A stretch of 64,000 nucleotides of DNA from Hamadaea tsunoensis DSM 44101 (lineage in GTDB: Bacteria; Actinomycetota; Actinomycetes; Mycobacteriales; Micromonosporaceae), in the NCBI RefSeq assembly GCF_000428945.1, contig NZ_AUAX01000005.1, forward strand, positions 419,833 to 483,832, given 5' to 3'. The translations under genes and the position numbers were made by a program. This document shows, piece by piece, positions 18,805 to 26,821 of this stretch. Position 1 is the first letter of the stretch; each line of letters opens with the position of its first letter. The notes below the pieces were generated by a model, which saw only the letters and a list, made by a program, of their open reading frames with translations, had not been told where the DNA came from and ran no database searches.

Positions 18805-19167
18805 GTGGCTGACCTGGGTGCGCTGGAGCGCGCGATCATGGACCGCCTCTGGGCCGCCGACGGCCCATTGCTCGTCCGGGAGATGCTGGACAAGATCAAC
18901 GCCGACCGGGCGGAGCCGCTGGCGTACACGACCGTGCAGACGGTCGCAGATCGGCTCGCGTCCAAGGGCATCCTGGTCCGGTCGCCGGCCGGCCGGGCGA
19001 ACCAGTACGCCCCGGTGCGTACCCGCGAGGAGTACGTGGCCTCATTGATGATCGACGCGCTCGCGGCGACCCCCGACCGCGGCTCGGTCTTCGCGCACTT
19101 CGTGGAACTCGTCGACGGTGACGACGTGCAGCGGCTGCGGGACGCCCTGCGTACGCGGCACGAGTGA
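18805..19167 (+). CDS. BlaI/MecI/CopY-type repressor
   Basis: 120 residues. The winged-helix domain (about 3-75) has the family patterns L-E-R-A-I-M-D-R-L-W and A-Y-T-T-V-Q-T-V-A-D-R-L, followed by K-G-I-L-V-R and a helical dimer region. GTG at 18805 has AAGGAG 8 bases before it. In this family the dimer represses its own operon until an M56 peptidase or a metal acts; the divergent M56 gene is the obvious partner. The usual TACTACA-type operator is not visible in the short intergenic gap. Confidence 0.85.
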   Translation: MADLGALERAIMDRLWAADGPLLVREMLDKINADRAEPLAYTTVQTVADRLASKGILVRSPAGRANQYAPVRTREEYVASLMIDALAATPDRGSVFAHFVELVDGDDVQRLRDALRTRHE

Positions 19168-19236
19168 GGGCTGCGTCCGCGGTCGATCGCGTCTAGGCTC
19201 AGCGCCTGAGACGTGATGCGACGGGAGCGCGGAGAC

Positions 19237-20319
19237 GTGTCCTACCCCACCAACTCCAATGATCCCTGGCGCGAGGACGACCGCGGCTGGAGCGGCGGCT
19301 ACCCGCAGCAGGGCTACCCCCCACAAGGACATCCGCAACAGGGCTATCCCGAGCAGCAGGGTTACCCCGAGCAGCAGGGTTACCCGCAGCAAGGTCAGCC
19401 TCAGCAGGGCTATCCACAGCAGGGCTACCCGCAGCAGGGACAGCAGCCGGACCATCAGCAGCCCTACGGCCAGCCCGGTTACGGCCAGCAGCCGTCCTAC
19501 GGCCAGCAACCCGGCTACGGGCAGAGCCGGCAACCCGGTTACGGGCAGCCCGGCCATGACCAGCCCGGCTACGAGCAGAACCCCGGCTACGGCGGCAATC
19601 CCTACCCGGGCGCGAACTACGGCCCCCAGTCCGACTACGGCCGGCCGGCGTACGGTGAGCAGCCCTACAGCGGCCAGCCGTACAGCGGTCCGCCCTACGG
19701 GGGCCAGTCCTACGGGCCGCCGGAACCGCCTCGCAAGAAGTCCCGCAAGGGTCTGTGGATCACGCTCGTGGTCCTCCTCGTCCTGTGCGCCGGGCTCGGC
19801 GGTGGCGGGGCGTTCTTCGTCAAGAAGTACGGCGGCGAGGCCGTCGACAAGGTCCAGGACGCGCAGAGGACCTCCGTCGTCGAGCCGTTCCTGCTCGGCA
19901 ACCGGACCAAGAGCGCCTCGCCGGAGCTGGTCAAGGCGGCTGCCGAGATGAAGTCCGGCCTGCAGGGCGAGCTCAAGGACGTCAACTCCTCGGTCGCCGC
20001 GATCTACGGCGAGACCGCCAAGAAGAACGTGGTCATCGTCGTGGCCGTGGCCGCGCTGCTGATCTCGCCGGAGAAGGAGCTCGACGAGGCGCTCAAGGGC
20101 GCCGCCGGGGACAGCGCCGTCACGTTCACCAAGGTCGACGCCGGCCCGCTGGGCGGGTTCGCCAAGTGCGGCACGCAGACCAGCGAAGGCGTACAGAGCG
20201 CGATCTGCGGCTGGGCCGACAGCGGAAGCCTGGGCCTGCTGATCTACGTCCAGAAGTCCGCCGACCAGGTCAAAACCGACCTGGTCTACGCCCGAGGCCA
20301 AATAGAGCACAAAGAATAA
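19237..20319 (+). CDS. Membrane protein with Gln/Gly/Tyr/Pro-rich N-terminal repeats
   Basis: 360 residues. The first 165 residues are low complexity, with about ten units of the type Y-P-Q-Q-G followed by Y-G-Q-Q/P units. Then come a basic stretch (R-K-K-S-R-K-G), one membrane helix (about 175-198) and an extracytoplasmic domain of about 160 residues with two cysteines. Such cytoplasmic PQQGY tails occur in many actinobacterial membrane proteins and may drive clustering. No function is recognised. GTG at 19237 was chosen; an ATG at 19213 is possible. Confidence 0.7.
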   Translation: MSYPTNSNDPWREDDRGWSGGYPQQGYPPQGHPQQGYPEQQGYPEQQGYPQQGQPQQGYPQQGYPQQGQQPDHQQPYGQPGYGQQPSYGQQPGYGQSRQPGYGQPGHDQPGYEQNPGYGGNPYPGANYGPQSDYGRPAYGEQPYSGQPYSGPPYGGQSYGPPEPPRKKSRKGLWITLVVLLVLCAGLGGGGAFFVKKYGGEAVDKVQDAQRTSVVEPFLLGNRTKSASPELVKAAAEMKSGLQGELKDVNSSVAAIYGETAKKNVVIVVAVAALLISPEKELDEALKGAAGDSAVTFTKVDAGPLGGFAKCGTQTSEGVQSAICGWADSGSLGLLIYVQKSADQVKTDLVYARGQIEHKE

Positions 20320-20373
20320 GCAAGAGAGCAAAGAACAATCAGGGGAACAAAGATCTCCACCCCGCACTCGGCC

Positions 20374-20440
20374 GCGACGTCCGGCGGTGCAAGATCCGCA
20401 AGCGCGAAGCGTTTGAGGATCTTGCACCGCCGGACGTCGC
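20374..20440. terminator. Perfect 24-bp inverted repeat between convergent genes
   Basis: Arms 20374-20397 and 20417-20440 are perfectly complementary, with a 19-base loop. The gap separates two convergent genes, so a bidirectional terminator is likely. There is no T-tract, and the arms contain GCAAGATCC, a string shared with other palindromes here, so it may instead be a dispersed repeat. Confidence 0.75.
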
Positions 20441-20520
20441 ATAAGGGCCGACGTGCCCTCGTCTCGCCCGAAGGGCGAACGGGCAGCAACCTTCCCAGCG
20501 CCCACCGAGGGACTAGACCA

Positions 20521-21984
20521 CTACTCCTGTTCCGCCCGAGCCTGCCGAGGCAGCAGGAACACCAGGCCGAAGCACACCACGAGCAACCCCACCGAGATGC
20601 CGGACGTACGCGCCATCGCCGTTCCGAAGGACACTCCGCCGGTCAGTTCGTGGAAGAAGACCGTGCCGATGACGGCGATCCCGAGCGCTCCGGCGAACTG
20701 CTGCACCGCGTTCAGTACGCCGGACGCCGACCCCACCTCGTTGTCCGCCACGCCGTTGAGGATCGTGCCGAAGGCGGGCCCGAGGCTGAGGCCCATGCCG
20801 ATGCCGGCCACGAAGGTCGACGGGATGAGCTGCCACAGGCCGACCGAGTCGCCGTAGTGCGCCACGGTGAGCGTGAAGGCGCCGAACGCGACCGCCATGA
20901 TGCCGAGGCCGAGGTGGATGAGCCGGCGGCCGAGCTTCTCGGTGAGCGGGTGGCCGATGATCGCGCCGATCGTGATGCCGAGCGCCATGGGTACGCTGGC
21001 CAGCCCCGCCTTGAGCGGTCCGTAGTGCAGGCCGAGCTGGACGAAGAGCCCGAAGACGAGCATGAAGCCGGTGAGGGCGCCGAAGAAGGTCAGGAAGACG
21101 GCCAGGCCGCCGGTGAACGCCTTCTTCGCGAACAGCCCGGCCTCGATGAGCGGTGACGACGACCGCCGCCGCTCGTACGCGACGAAGGCGCCGAAGAACG
21201 CCAGCGAACCCGCGATCAAGCCGAAGATCCAGACCGGCCAGCCGAGCTCACGACCCTGGATGAGCGGGTAGATGAGCAGCCCGGACGCGACGCTGAGGAA
21301 GATCATGCCCAGCACGTCGAGGCGCGGGCGTTCGGGTGCGCGTACCTCGGGCATGATCTTGATGGCACCGAGCACGGCGAAGAGCATGAGGGGCACGTTG
21401 ATCAGGAAGATCATGCGCCAGCCGGTGCCCCACCAGTCGGCGTCGATGAGGGCGCCGGCGAGGATGGGGCCGCCCACCGCGGACAGGCCCATGACCGGGC
21501 CGAAGAGGCCGAAGGCCTTGCCGGTCTCCTCGGGCGGGAAGACCGCCTTGAGGATGCCGAAGCCCTGGGGGATCATCATGGCGCCGAGGGCGCCCTGCAG
21601 GATGCGGCTCGTGATGAGCATCGCCGGGTCCTGCGCGGTGGCGCAGGCGACCGAGGCGAGGCCGAAGCCGAGCGCGCCGATGACGAACATCCGCTTGCGG
21701 CCGAAGATGTCGCCGAGCCGGCCGCCGGTGATGAGCATGATCGCGAAGGCCAGGGTGTAGCCGGCGCCGATCCACTGGATCATGCTGTCCGAGCCGCCCA
21801 GGGCGCGGTGGATGCTGGGCGAGGCCACGTTGACGATGGTGGCGTCGAGCAGATCCATGACCTCGGCGGCGAGGACCAGGAAGAGGATGAGCCAACGCCA
21901 GCGGTGCGGCGTGGAGCTCGGTGCGGCAGGCCGCTCCAGCGTAAGAACGCTGTTCGTGTCGGAAGAACGCTGTTCGTTGTCCAT
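20521..21984 (-). CDS. DHA2-type multidrug efflux MFS transporter
   Basis: 487 residues with about 14 membrane segments. Motifs include L-D-A-T-I-V-N-V-A (motif D1), G-R-L-G-D-I-F-G-R-K-R (motif A, about 88-98) and G-P-I-L-A-G (motif C). It is a proton-driven exporter of the EmrB/QacA class; the drug is unknown. The first 16 codons overlap two operator copies, and another operator touches the start codon. It is divergent from a TetR gene, the usual regulator arrangement. Confidence 0.9.
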   Translation of the reverse strand: MDNEQRSSDTNSVLTLERPAAPSSTPHRWRWLILFLVLAAEVMDLLDATIVNVASPSIHRALGGSDSMIQWIGAGYTLAFAIMLITGGRLGDIFGRKRMFVIGALGFGLASVACATAQDPAMLITSRILQGALGAMMIPQGFGILKAVFPPEETGKAFGLFGPVMGLSAVGGPILAGALIDADWWGTGWRMIFLINVPLMLFAVLGAIKIMPEVRAPERPRLDVLGMIFLSVASGLLIYPLIQGRELGWPVWIFGLIAGSLAFFGAFVAYERRRSSSPLIEAGLFAKKAFTGGLAVFLTFFGALTGFMLVFGLFVQLGLHYGPLKAGLASVPMALGITIGAIIGHPLTEKLGRRLIHLGLGIMAVAFGAFTLTVAHYGDSVGLWQLIPSTFVAGIGMGLSLGPAFGTILNGVADNEVGSASGVLNAVQQFAGALGIAVIGTVFFHELTGGVSFGTAMARTSGISVGLLVVCFGLVFLLPRQARAEQE

Positions 21985-22068
21985 GAACGTCAGTTCTACT
22001 CGCGAACGGTGTTCGAGTCAAGAACGATGTTCGTGATACGAATCATGTTCGCCGGGCGAACGCCGTTC
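21945..22068. promoter_or_regulatory. Array of seven palindromic TetR-type operators
   Basis: Copies of GAACGNNGTTC or close variants start at 21945, 21965, 21985 (one extra base), 22004, 22022, 22040 (GAATCATGTTC) and 22058. Spacing is 20, 20, 19, 18, 18 and 18 bases. The first two lie inside the MFS coding sequence (in two different frames), the third abuts its ATG, and the last ends 20 bases before the TetR ATG. The whole control region is thus tiled with half sites, consistent with cooperative binding by the adjacent TetR. Confidence 0.88.
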
Positions 22069-22088
22069 GCAGGCACTACAGTGAGCGC

Positions 22089-22826
22089 ATGCCGATGGAC
22101 ATGCCCCTGCCGCCGTGGAAGCAGGCGCCGCGGGCCAGGCCGGTACGCCGCCAGCTCAGCCGGGAGGCGATCGTCGACACCGCGATGGCCATCCTGGACA
22201 AGGAAGGGCTCGACGCGGTGAGCATGCGGCGGATCGCCCAGGACCTGGAGACCGGCCCCGCCTCGCTGTACGCCCACGTCGGCAACAAGGACGAACTGCT
22301 GGAGCTGGTGATCGACCGGGTGGCCGGCGAGATGCCGCTGCCGGTGCCCGATCCGGAGCACTGGCAGGAGCAGGCCCGTCAGATGATCAAGGATGCGATC
22401 AACACCTTCGTCAAGCATCCGGGCGTGGCGCAGGTGGCCATGGCCGGCGTACCGAGCGGGCCGAACTCGCTGCGGTCGATGGAGGCCACGCTGGCCGTGC
22501 TCAAGGCGGGCGGCCTGCACAACCAGGCCGTCGCCTGGGCCGGTGACCTGTTCGGCTCGTTCATCCCCTCGACCGCCCTGGAGCACGCGCTGTTCCAGGC
22601 CGGCGGCAAGACCAGCGAGCAGGTCAAGGAGTACTTCGTCCAGTTCGGGCACTTCCTGCGGTCGCTGCCGGCGCAGGAGTACCCGACGGTGAGCGCGCTC
22701 GCCGACGAGATGGTGTCGGGCGAGGGCGACGAGCGGCTCGATTTCAAGATCGATGTGCTGCTCGCCGGGCTCGTCGCCGTCAGCGACCGGATGAAGGCCC
22801 AGGACCGAGCGACGGCCGCCAGGTGA
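22089..22826 (+). CDS. TetR-family repressor of the divergent efflux gene
   Basis: 245 residues. The N-terminal helix-turn-helix (about 22-70) has the TetR pattern S-M-R-R-I-A-Q-D-L and A-S-L-Y-A-H-V-G-N-K-D-E-L. The C-terminal ligand domain is of the TetR_C type. It probably represses the MFS gene and itself through the operator array. Its TGA overlaps the GTG of the first crcB, so the fluoride channel genes are co-transcribed with it. Confidence 0.88.
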   Translation: MPMDMPLPPWKQAPRARPVRRQLSREAIVDTAMAILDKEGLDAVSMRRIAQDLETGPASLYAHVGNKDELLELVIDRVAGEMPLPVPDPEHWQEQARQMIKDAINTFVKHPGVAQVAMAGVPSGPNSLRSMEATLAVLKAGGLHNQAVAWAGDLFGSFIPSTALEHALFQAGGKTSEQVKEYFVQFGHFLRSLPAQEYPTVSALADEMVSGEGDERLDFKIDVLLAGLVAVSDRMKAQDRATAAR

Positions 22827-23209
22827 ACCCCGGTACGCGGATGCTGGCGCGTACCTGCGGCGTGGTGGCGATCGGCGGCGTCGCCGGTGCGCTGGCCCGC
22901 TACGGTCTCGGCGTCCTCATCCCCACCCGGCCGGACGCGTTCCCGTGGACGACGTTCGCCATCAACGTGCTGGGCTGCCTGGCTCTGGGCGCACTCGTCC
23001 CCCTCGTCGGTACGCACGCCGTGCTGCGCCCGCTGCTCGGCACCGGAGTGCTGGGCGGCTTCACGACGTTCTCGACGTACATGGTGGACATCCAGCGGCT
23101 GGTACGCCACGGCGAACCGGAGCTGGCGGCGGCGTACCTGGCCGGGACGGCGATCCTGGCGTTGAGTGCGGCGTACCTGGGCGGATTCCTGATGCGGAGG
23201 CTGCGGTGA
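22823..23209 (+). CDS. crcB1: CrcB/Fluc fluoride channel, subunit 1
   Basis: 128 residues, four membrane helices. G-G-F-T-T-F-S-T-Y (78-86) is the fluoride-channel signature, and N48 in A-I-N-V-L-G is the conserved pore Asn. Two different CrcB proteins usually form one antiparallel dual-topology channel that exports fluoride. It overlaps both neighbours by 4 bases. No fluoride riboswitch is seen upstream; expression appears to follow tetR. Confidence 0.92.
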   Translation: MNPGTRMLARTCGVVAIGGVAGALARYGLGVLIPTRPDAFPWTTFAINVLGCLALGALVPLVGTHAVLRPLLGTGVLGGFTTFSTYMVDIQRLVRHGEPELAAAYLAGTAILALSAAYLGGFLMRRLR

Positions 23210-23547
23210 CCGTCCTGCTCGTCGCGCTCGGTGCCGCCTTCGGAGCGCCGGCCCGGTACCTCGTCGACCGGGCGGTGGGCCCTCGCCGCTTCCCCTACGG
23301 CACGATGATCGTCAACGTCGCCGGCTCGTTCGTCCTCGGTTGGGCCGCCACCGCGCTGGACACCAAGAGCGGCGCGTACGCCCTGGTCGGCACGGGATTC
23401 TGCGGTGCGCTGACGACCTATTCGACGTTCGGCTACGAGACCGTGCGGCTGGCCGAGAGCGGCGAGCACGGCAAGGCGCTGCTCAACGTGATCGTCAGCA
23501 TCGCCCTCGGCAGCGCCGGCGCGTACCTCGGCTTCCTGGCCGCCTGA
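23206..23547 (+). CDS. crcB2: CrcB/Fluc fluoride channel, subunit 2
   Basis: 113 residues, four membrane helices. The signature is G-A-L-T-T-Y-S-T-F (67-75), and the pore Asn lies in I-V-N-V-A-G. The GTG start overlaps the stop of crcB1, which fits a heterodimeric channel. The stop is followed by a short CACCC-repeat tract and then family A repeat copy 2. Confidence 0.92.
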   Translation: MTVLLVALGAAFGAPARYLVDRAVGPRRFPYGTMIVNVAGSFVLGWAATALDTKSGAYALVGTGFCGALTTYSTFGYETVRLAESGEHGKALLNVIVSIALGSAGAYLGFLAA

Positions 23548-23571
23548 CCGCACCCCACCCCACCCCACTCC

Positions 23572-23652
23572 GAGATCCCGTTTGGATCAGGGAAATCACC
23601 CGAATCATGGCCCAAGATTCGGGTGAGAACCGTGATCCAAACCGGATCTTGG
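23572..23652. repeat. Dispersed palindromic repeat, family A copy 2
   Basis: An inverted repeat of about 81 bp between convergent genes (crcB2 and the anti-sigma gene). Outer arms GATCCCGTTTGGATCAGG and its near-complement, and inner arms CACCCGAATC / GATTCGGGTG, pair around ATGGCCCAA. Near-identical to the copies at 44559 and 60042. Confidence 0.9.
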
Positions 23653-23685
23653 GCCGGGCTGCCCGCGGCGATCAGGAGGGTGGGG

Positions 23686-24225
23686 TCAGGAGAGGGCGTG
23701 GCGGAGGTCGGTGATCTCGCCGGTGAGCCGGTCCCGCGCGGCGTCGTCCGTCACCCGCGGCAGGTACGCCTCCGCCTGCCGGAGCAGGTCCGCGGCGTCG
23801 GACAGGCGCCGCTCGGCGTACGCCGTCTTCGCCTCGTCGAGCAGCCGCTGGGCCGCCAGCTCCGCCGACCGGGAGTCCGCCCGTTCGGGGTAGACGACGC
23901 GCGTGATCGACCACAGCGGACTGGTCGGGCCGGCGTCGGCGGCCGCCGCGGTGAGGCCGCCGCCGAGGACCACGAGGCCGCCCAGCGCGGCCGCGATGAT
24001 CGTGGCGAGCGAGCGGCCCCGGGGAACGGTCCGGCGGGCGCCCGGCGCTGGTGTGTCCAGTGTGGACCGCCACGCGATCAGTGCCCCGGCCAGTGGGTCG
24101 CCCGGGTCGGCGGTACCGGCTGTGACGGCGTCGAGGAACGCGTCGTCGCGGGTCTGGGCCGCCTCGTCGGCCGAGCCCTCGAAGGAGCGGCCCTCGGGGA
24201 AGCGGCCCTGATTACGGATCTTCAC
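23686..24225 (-). CDS. RsdA-like anti-sigma factor (partner of the SigD/ShbA-type sigma)
   Basis: 179 residues. The N-terminal part has D-D-A-F-L-D-A-V and D-P-L-A-G-A-L-I-A-W-R (about 27-55), which resembles the RsdA sigma-D-binding segment. One membrane helix (about 72-97) is followed by an extracytoplasmic helical region rich in Ala/Arg/Asp, DUF5667-like. It lies 19 bases downstream of the sigma gene on the same strand. I infer that it holds the sigma factor at the membrane until a signal or proteolysis frees it. The start is GTG. Confidence 0.72.
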   Translation of the reverse strand: MKIRNQGRFPEGRSFEGSADEAAQTRDDAFLDAVTAGTADPGDPLAGALIAWRSTLDTPAPGARRTVPRGRSLATIIAAALGGLVVLGGGLTAAAADAGPTSPLWSITRVVYPERADSRSAELAAQRLLDEAKTAYAERRLSDAADLLRQAEAYLPRVTDDAARDRLTGEITDLRHALS

Positions 24226-24244
24226 GATGGCATCCCGCTGGTCT

Positions 24245-24817
24245 TCATGACGACGACGCCCCGGACAGGGCGCGGCCGGCGAGTGTTCGGAGTTTGGACA
24301 GCGCCCGGGACTGCGCGACGCGTACGGCGACCGGTGACATGTCGAGCGTCCGGCCGACCTCGGCGGCGCTCAGTCCCACCGCGACGCGGAGCACGAGGAT
24401 CTCGCGCTGGGTCTCCGGCAGGGCGGTGAGCAGCCGGGCCAGCCGCCGGGCCTGGTCGGCCGCGATCGCCGCCTGTTCGGGGCCGGGGGCCGGATCGGCC
24501 GGGTCGAGGACCCCGTCGACCGGCACGGTCAACCGGCGTACGGCGCTGCGCTGGGCGTCGGCGATCTTGCGGGCGGCGATCCCGTAGACGAAAGCGGAGA
24601 AGGGCACGCCCTGGTCCCGGTAGCGCGGCAGGGCCCGCAGCACGGCTACGCAGACGTCCTGGGAGATGTCGTCGGCCGTGGTGTAGCCCCCGCCGACCGG
24701 CCCGAGCCGCGCGCGGCAGTAGCGGACGACGCCGGGGCGTACCTCCGCCAGCAGAGCGGCCGTGGCCGTCGGCTCCCCGCTGACCGCGCGAGCGACCAAA
24801 TCGGAATCACTCCACAT
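24245..24817 (-). CDS. SigD/ShbA-type RNA polymerase sigma factor
   Basis: 190 residues. Region 2 (about 10-80: D-D-I-S-Q-D-V and G-V-P-F-S-A-F-V-Y-G-I-A) and region 4 (about 120-185: L-P-E-T-Q-R-E-I-L-V-L-R and L-S-A-A-E-V-G-R) are both present. F-V-Y-G-I-A-A-R-K-I-A-D matches the ShbA/SigD group. In Streptomyces ShbA drives the main sigma gene; whether this one does is unknown. ATG at 24817 (M-W-S-D-S-D) was chosen; the longer frame has an unlikely Pro/Ser-rich extension. Confidence 0.82.
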   Translation of the reverse strand: MWSDSDLVARAVSGEPTATAALLAEVRPGVVRYCRARLGPVGGGYTTADDISQDVCVAVLRALPRYRDQGVPFSAFVYGIAARKIADAQRSAVRRLTVPVDGVLDPADPAPGPEQAAIAADQARRLARLLTALPETQREILVLRVAVGLSAAEVGRTLDMSPVAVRVAQSRALSKLRTLAGRALSGASSS

Positions 24818-24897
24818 ATCGGACAACCCTAGTAACGCGAGCGGCCGTCGGGCAGATAGACACTCCGGTGCGACAACCGACGAAGGGGATCGCAGAG

Positions 24898-25452
24898 GTG
24901 GAGAAGCTGGAAGTGGCCACACCCTCACCACGCCAGGCCAGACCGCGTCCGCGCCCTGTGCGCACTCCGCCGGTGGCGGCGGCGCCGCGACGCGTACCGG
25001 CGAACCGGTTATTGATCTTGATTTTGGTCCTGGTCTTCGCGGGCGCGGCCTACGCGGCCCACGCGTGGTACGCCGATCACCGGCTCGCGGCGGCGAGGTC
25101 CGCGGCCGTCGCCGCCGCGAGCGACCTCGCGCTCGCCATGGTCACGATCAGCGCGACCACCGTGGACTCGGACCTCGCCCGGGTGGCGGCGGGCGCCACG
25201 CCGGACTTCCGCCAGAACCTTGGGGGAGTACGCGCAGCCGTGCTGGCCGGGCACGTGCAGTCCACGGGTCGCGTGCTGCGGGCGGCGCTGGTCTCCGGCG
25301 ACGCGCGCACGGCCGAGGTGCTGGTGGCGGTCGACGCGCTGATCAAGACTCCGAAGGCGCCGGACGGCCGGACCACCCACTACCGGCTGCGGCTGAGCCT
25401 GGCGCTGGACACCGGCCGGTGGCTGCTGGCGAAGCTGAGGTACGTCTCGTGA
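24898..25452 (+). CDS. Mce-associated-type membrane protein 1
   Basis: 184 residues: a Pro/Arg-rich cytoplasmic start, one membrane helix (about 38-58), then an alpha/beta extracytoplasmic domain of the Mce-associated (VirB8-like fold) type. GTG at 24898 has AAGGGG 9 bases before it. It is divergent from the sigma gene and overlaps a second protein of the same class. No mce operon is present, so its partner complex is unknown. Confidence 0.7.
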   Translation: MEKLEVATPSPRQARPRPRPVRTPPVAAAPRRVPANRLLILILVLVFAGAAYAAHAWYADHRLAAARSAAVAAASDLALAMVTISATTVDSDLARVAAGATPDFRQNLGGVRAAVLAGHVQSTGRVLRAALVSGDARTAEVLVAVDALIKTPKAPDGRTTHYRLRLSLALDTGRWLLAKLRYVS

Positions 25453-25916
25453 AGCGGGTGTGGCTGCTGGTCGGGGTCATCGTCGTCGCCGTCGTGGCGG
25501 GCGGCTGTGCGGTCTACGCCGACGTGCGGGAACGTCAACGGGCGGCGGCCGGGCGGGCGGCGCTGGCGGTGGCGCCGACCGCGGCGACGGCGATCTTCTC
25601 CTACGACTACCGGACCTTCGACTCGGCCGTCGCGACCGGCAGCCGGTACGCGACCGGCACCTTCGCCAGCGAGTACGCCCGCACGACCGCCGCGCTCAAG
25701 GATTCGGTGATCTCCGAGCGGGCGGTCGTGAGCGCGCGGGTGACGGCGTCGGGGGTCGTCACGGCCGAACCGGACAAGGTGGAGGTGCTGCTCTACGTGG
25801 ACCAGCACCGGCGCAACGCGACGATCAGCGGGGAGAAGGTGGACCAGAACCGGATCGTGCTGACCCTGGTCAAGGTCTCCGACGGCTGGAAGGTCTCCGC
25901 CGCGGCTCCGCTCTAG
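25449..25916 (+). CDS. Mce-associated-type membrane protein 2
   Basis: 155 residues: one N-terminal membrane helix (about 4-22) with a Cys, then the domain with F-S-Y-D-Y-R-T-F-D and Y-A-R-T-T-A-A-L-K-D, a pattern common in Mce-associated proteins. The GTG overlaps the previous stop. Its TAG overlaps the stop of the convergent SDR gene in a shared CTAG (25913-25916). Confidence 0.75.
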   Translation: MKRVWLLVGVIVVAVVAGGCAVYADVRERQRAAAGRAALAVAPTAATAIFSYDYRTFDSAVATGSRYATGTFASEYARTTAALKDSVISERAVVSARVTASGVVTAEPDKVEVLLYVDQHRRNATISGEKVDQNRIVLTLVKVSDGWKVSAAAPL

Positions 25917-26689
25917 AAGTTGCTGCTGAGGGCGGGGCGGATGACGGCGCCGCCGTCGATCACCAGCGTCTGGCCGGTCATCCAGGACGACGTGTCGCCG
26001 GCCAGGAAGGTGATCGCCTGCGCGATGTCCTCCGGCTCGCCGATGCGCCCGAGCGGGATGTGCCCGTTCAGCATCTCCTCGTGGTTCTCCCACAACGCCC
26101 GGGCGAGCTGCGTACGCACGATGCCGGGAGCGATCGCGTTCACGCGTACCTTCGGGGCGAGCTCGGCGGCGAACTGGCGGGTCAGGTGCACGACGGCCGC
26201 CTTGGTCGCGTTGTAGTAGCCGATTCCGAGCTCGGTCACCAGCCCGCCGACCGACGCGATGTTCACGATCGAGCCGCCCCGCTCGGACATCTTGCCGGCG
26301 TACCAGGCGGTCTGCGTCCACAGGACGATCGAGAGCTGGTTGACCTGCACGGTCTTCTCGGCCCGGGGCACGTCCAGGTCGACCATCGGGCCGAAGTACG
26401 GGTTGGTGCCGGCGTTGTTGACCAGGATGTCCACGCCGCCGAACTCCGCCACGGTCGCCTCGACGGCGGCGGCGGCCTGCTCGGGCTCGCCCACGTGCGC
26501 GGCCTTGGCCAGCACGCCGACCGGGTACGCCGCCCGGATCTCGGCGGCGACGGCGTCCAGCGACTCCTGCCGCCGGGAGGTCAGCACCACGTTGGCGCCC
26601 TCGGCGGCGAGCGCGAAGGCGGCCGCCCGCCCGATGCCCCGGGATGCGCCGGTGACCAGCGCGGTCTTCCCCGTCAGCCCTGTCTGCAC
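25913..26689 (-). CDS. SDR-family oxidoreductase
   Basis: 258 residues. The NAD(P) motif T-G-A-S-R-G-I-G is at 13-20, N-N-A-G at 91-94 and the catalytic Y159-x-x-x-K163, so the active site is complete. It belongs to the FabG-like classical SDRs acting on hydroxyacyl or ketoacyl substrates. It is divergent from the acyl-CoA dehydrogenase operon and shares its control region with a TetR-type palindrome, so it probably serves the same pathway. Confidence 0.85.
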   Translation of the reverse strand: MQTGLTGKTALVTGASRGIGRAAAFALAAEGANVVLTSRRQESLDAVAAEIRAAYPVGVLAKAAHVGEPEQAAAAVEATVAEFGGVDILVNNAGTNPYFGPMVDLDVPRAEKTVQVNQLSIVLWTQTAWYAGKMSERGGSIVNIASVGGLVTELGIGYYNATKAAVVHLTRQFAAELAPKVRVNAIAPGIVRTQLARALWENHEEMLNGHIPLGRIGEPEDIAQAITFLAGDTSSWMTGQTLVIDGGAVIRPALSSNF

Positions 26690-26768
26690 GCCTGACCTCC
26701 GTCAACTCGTCGAAACCGCCGGCTACTCACCGGTAATGATGGAGGGTAGTGTAGCGAGCAGCTTCGAG

Positions 26769-26786
26769 ATACCAACCGGTCGGTAT
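26769..26786. promoter_or_regulatory. TetR-type operator between SDR and acyl-CoA dehydrogenase operons
   Basis: ATACCAACCGGTCGGTAT pairs at 8 of 9 positions around ACCGGT. It lies 36 bases before the dehydrogenase start and 80 bases before the divergent SDR start, so one regulator could control both. The TetR gene at 28602 in the same operon is the likely binder. Confidence 0.7.
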
Positions 26787-26821
26787 TGACAATACCGCCG
26801 GCGACCCGATGGGATGCGACC

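Noticed and set aside
22700..22823. Fluoride riboswitch before crcB1
   Set aside because: crcB1 starts inside the tetR stop and there is no untranslated leader.
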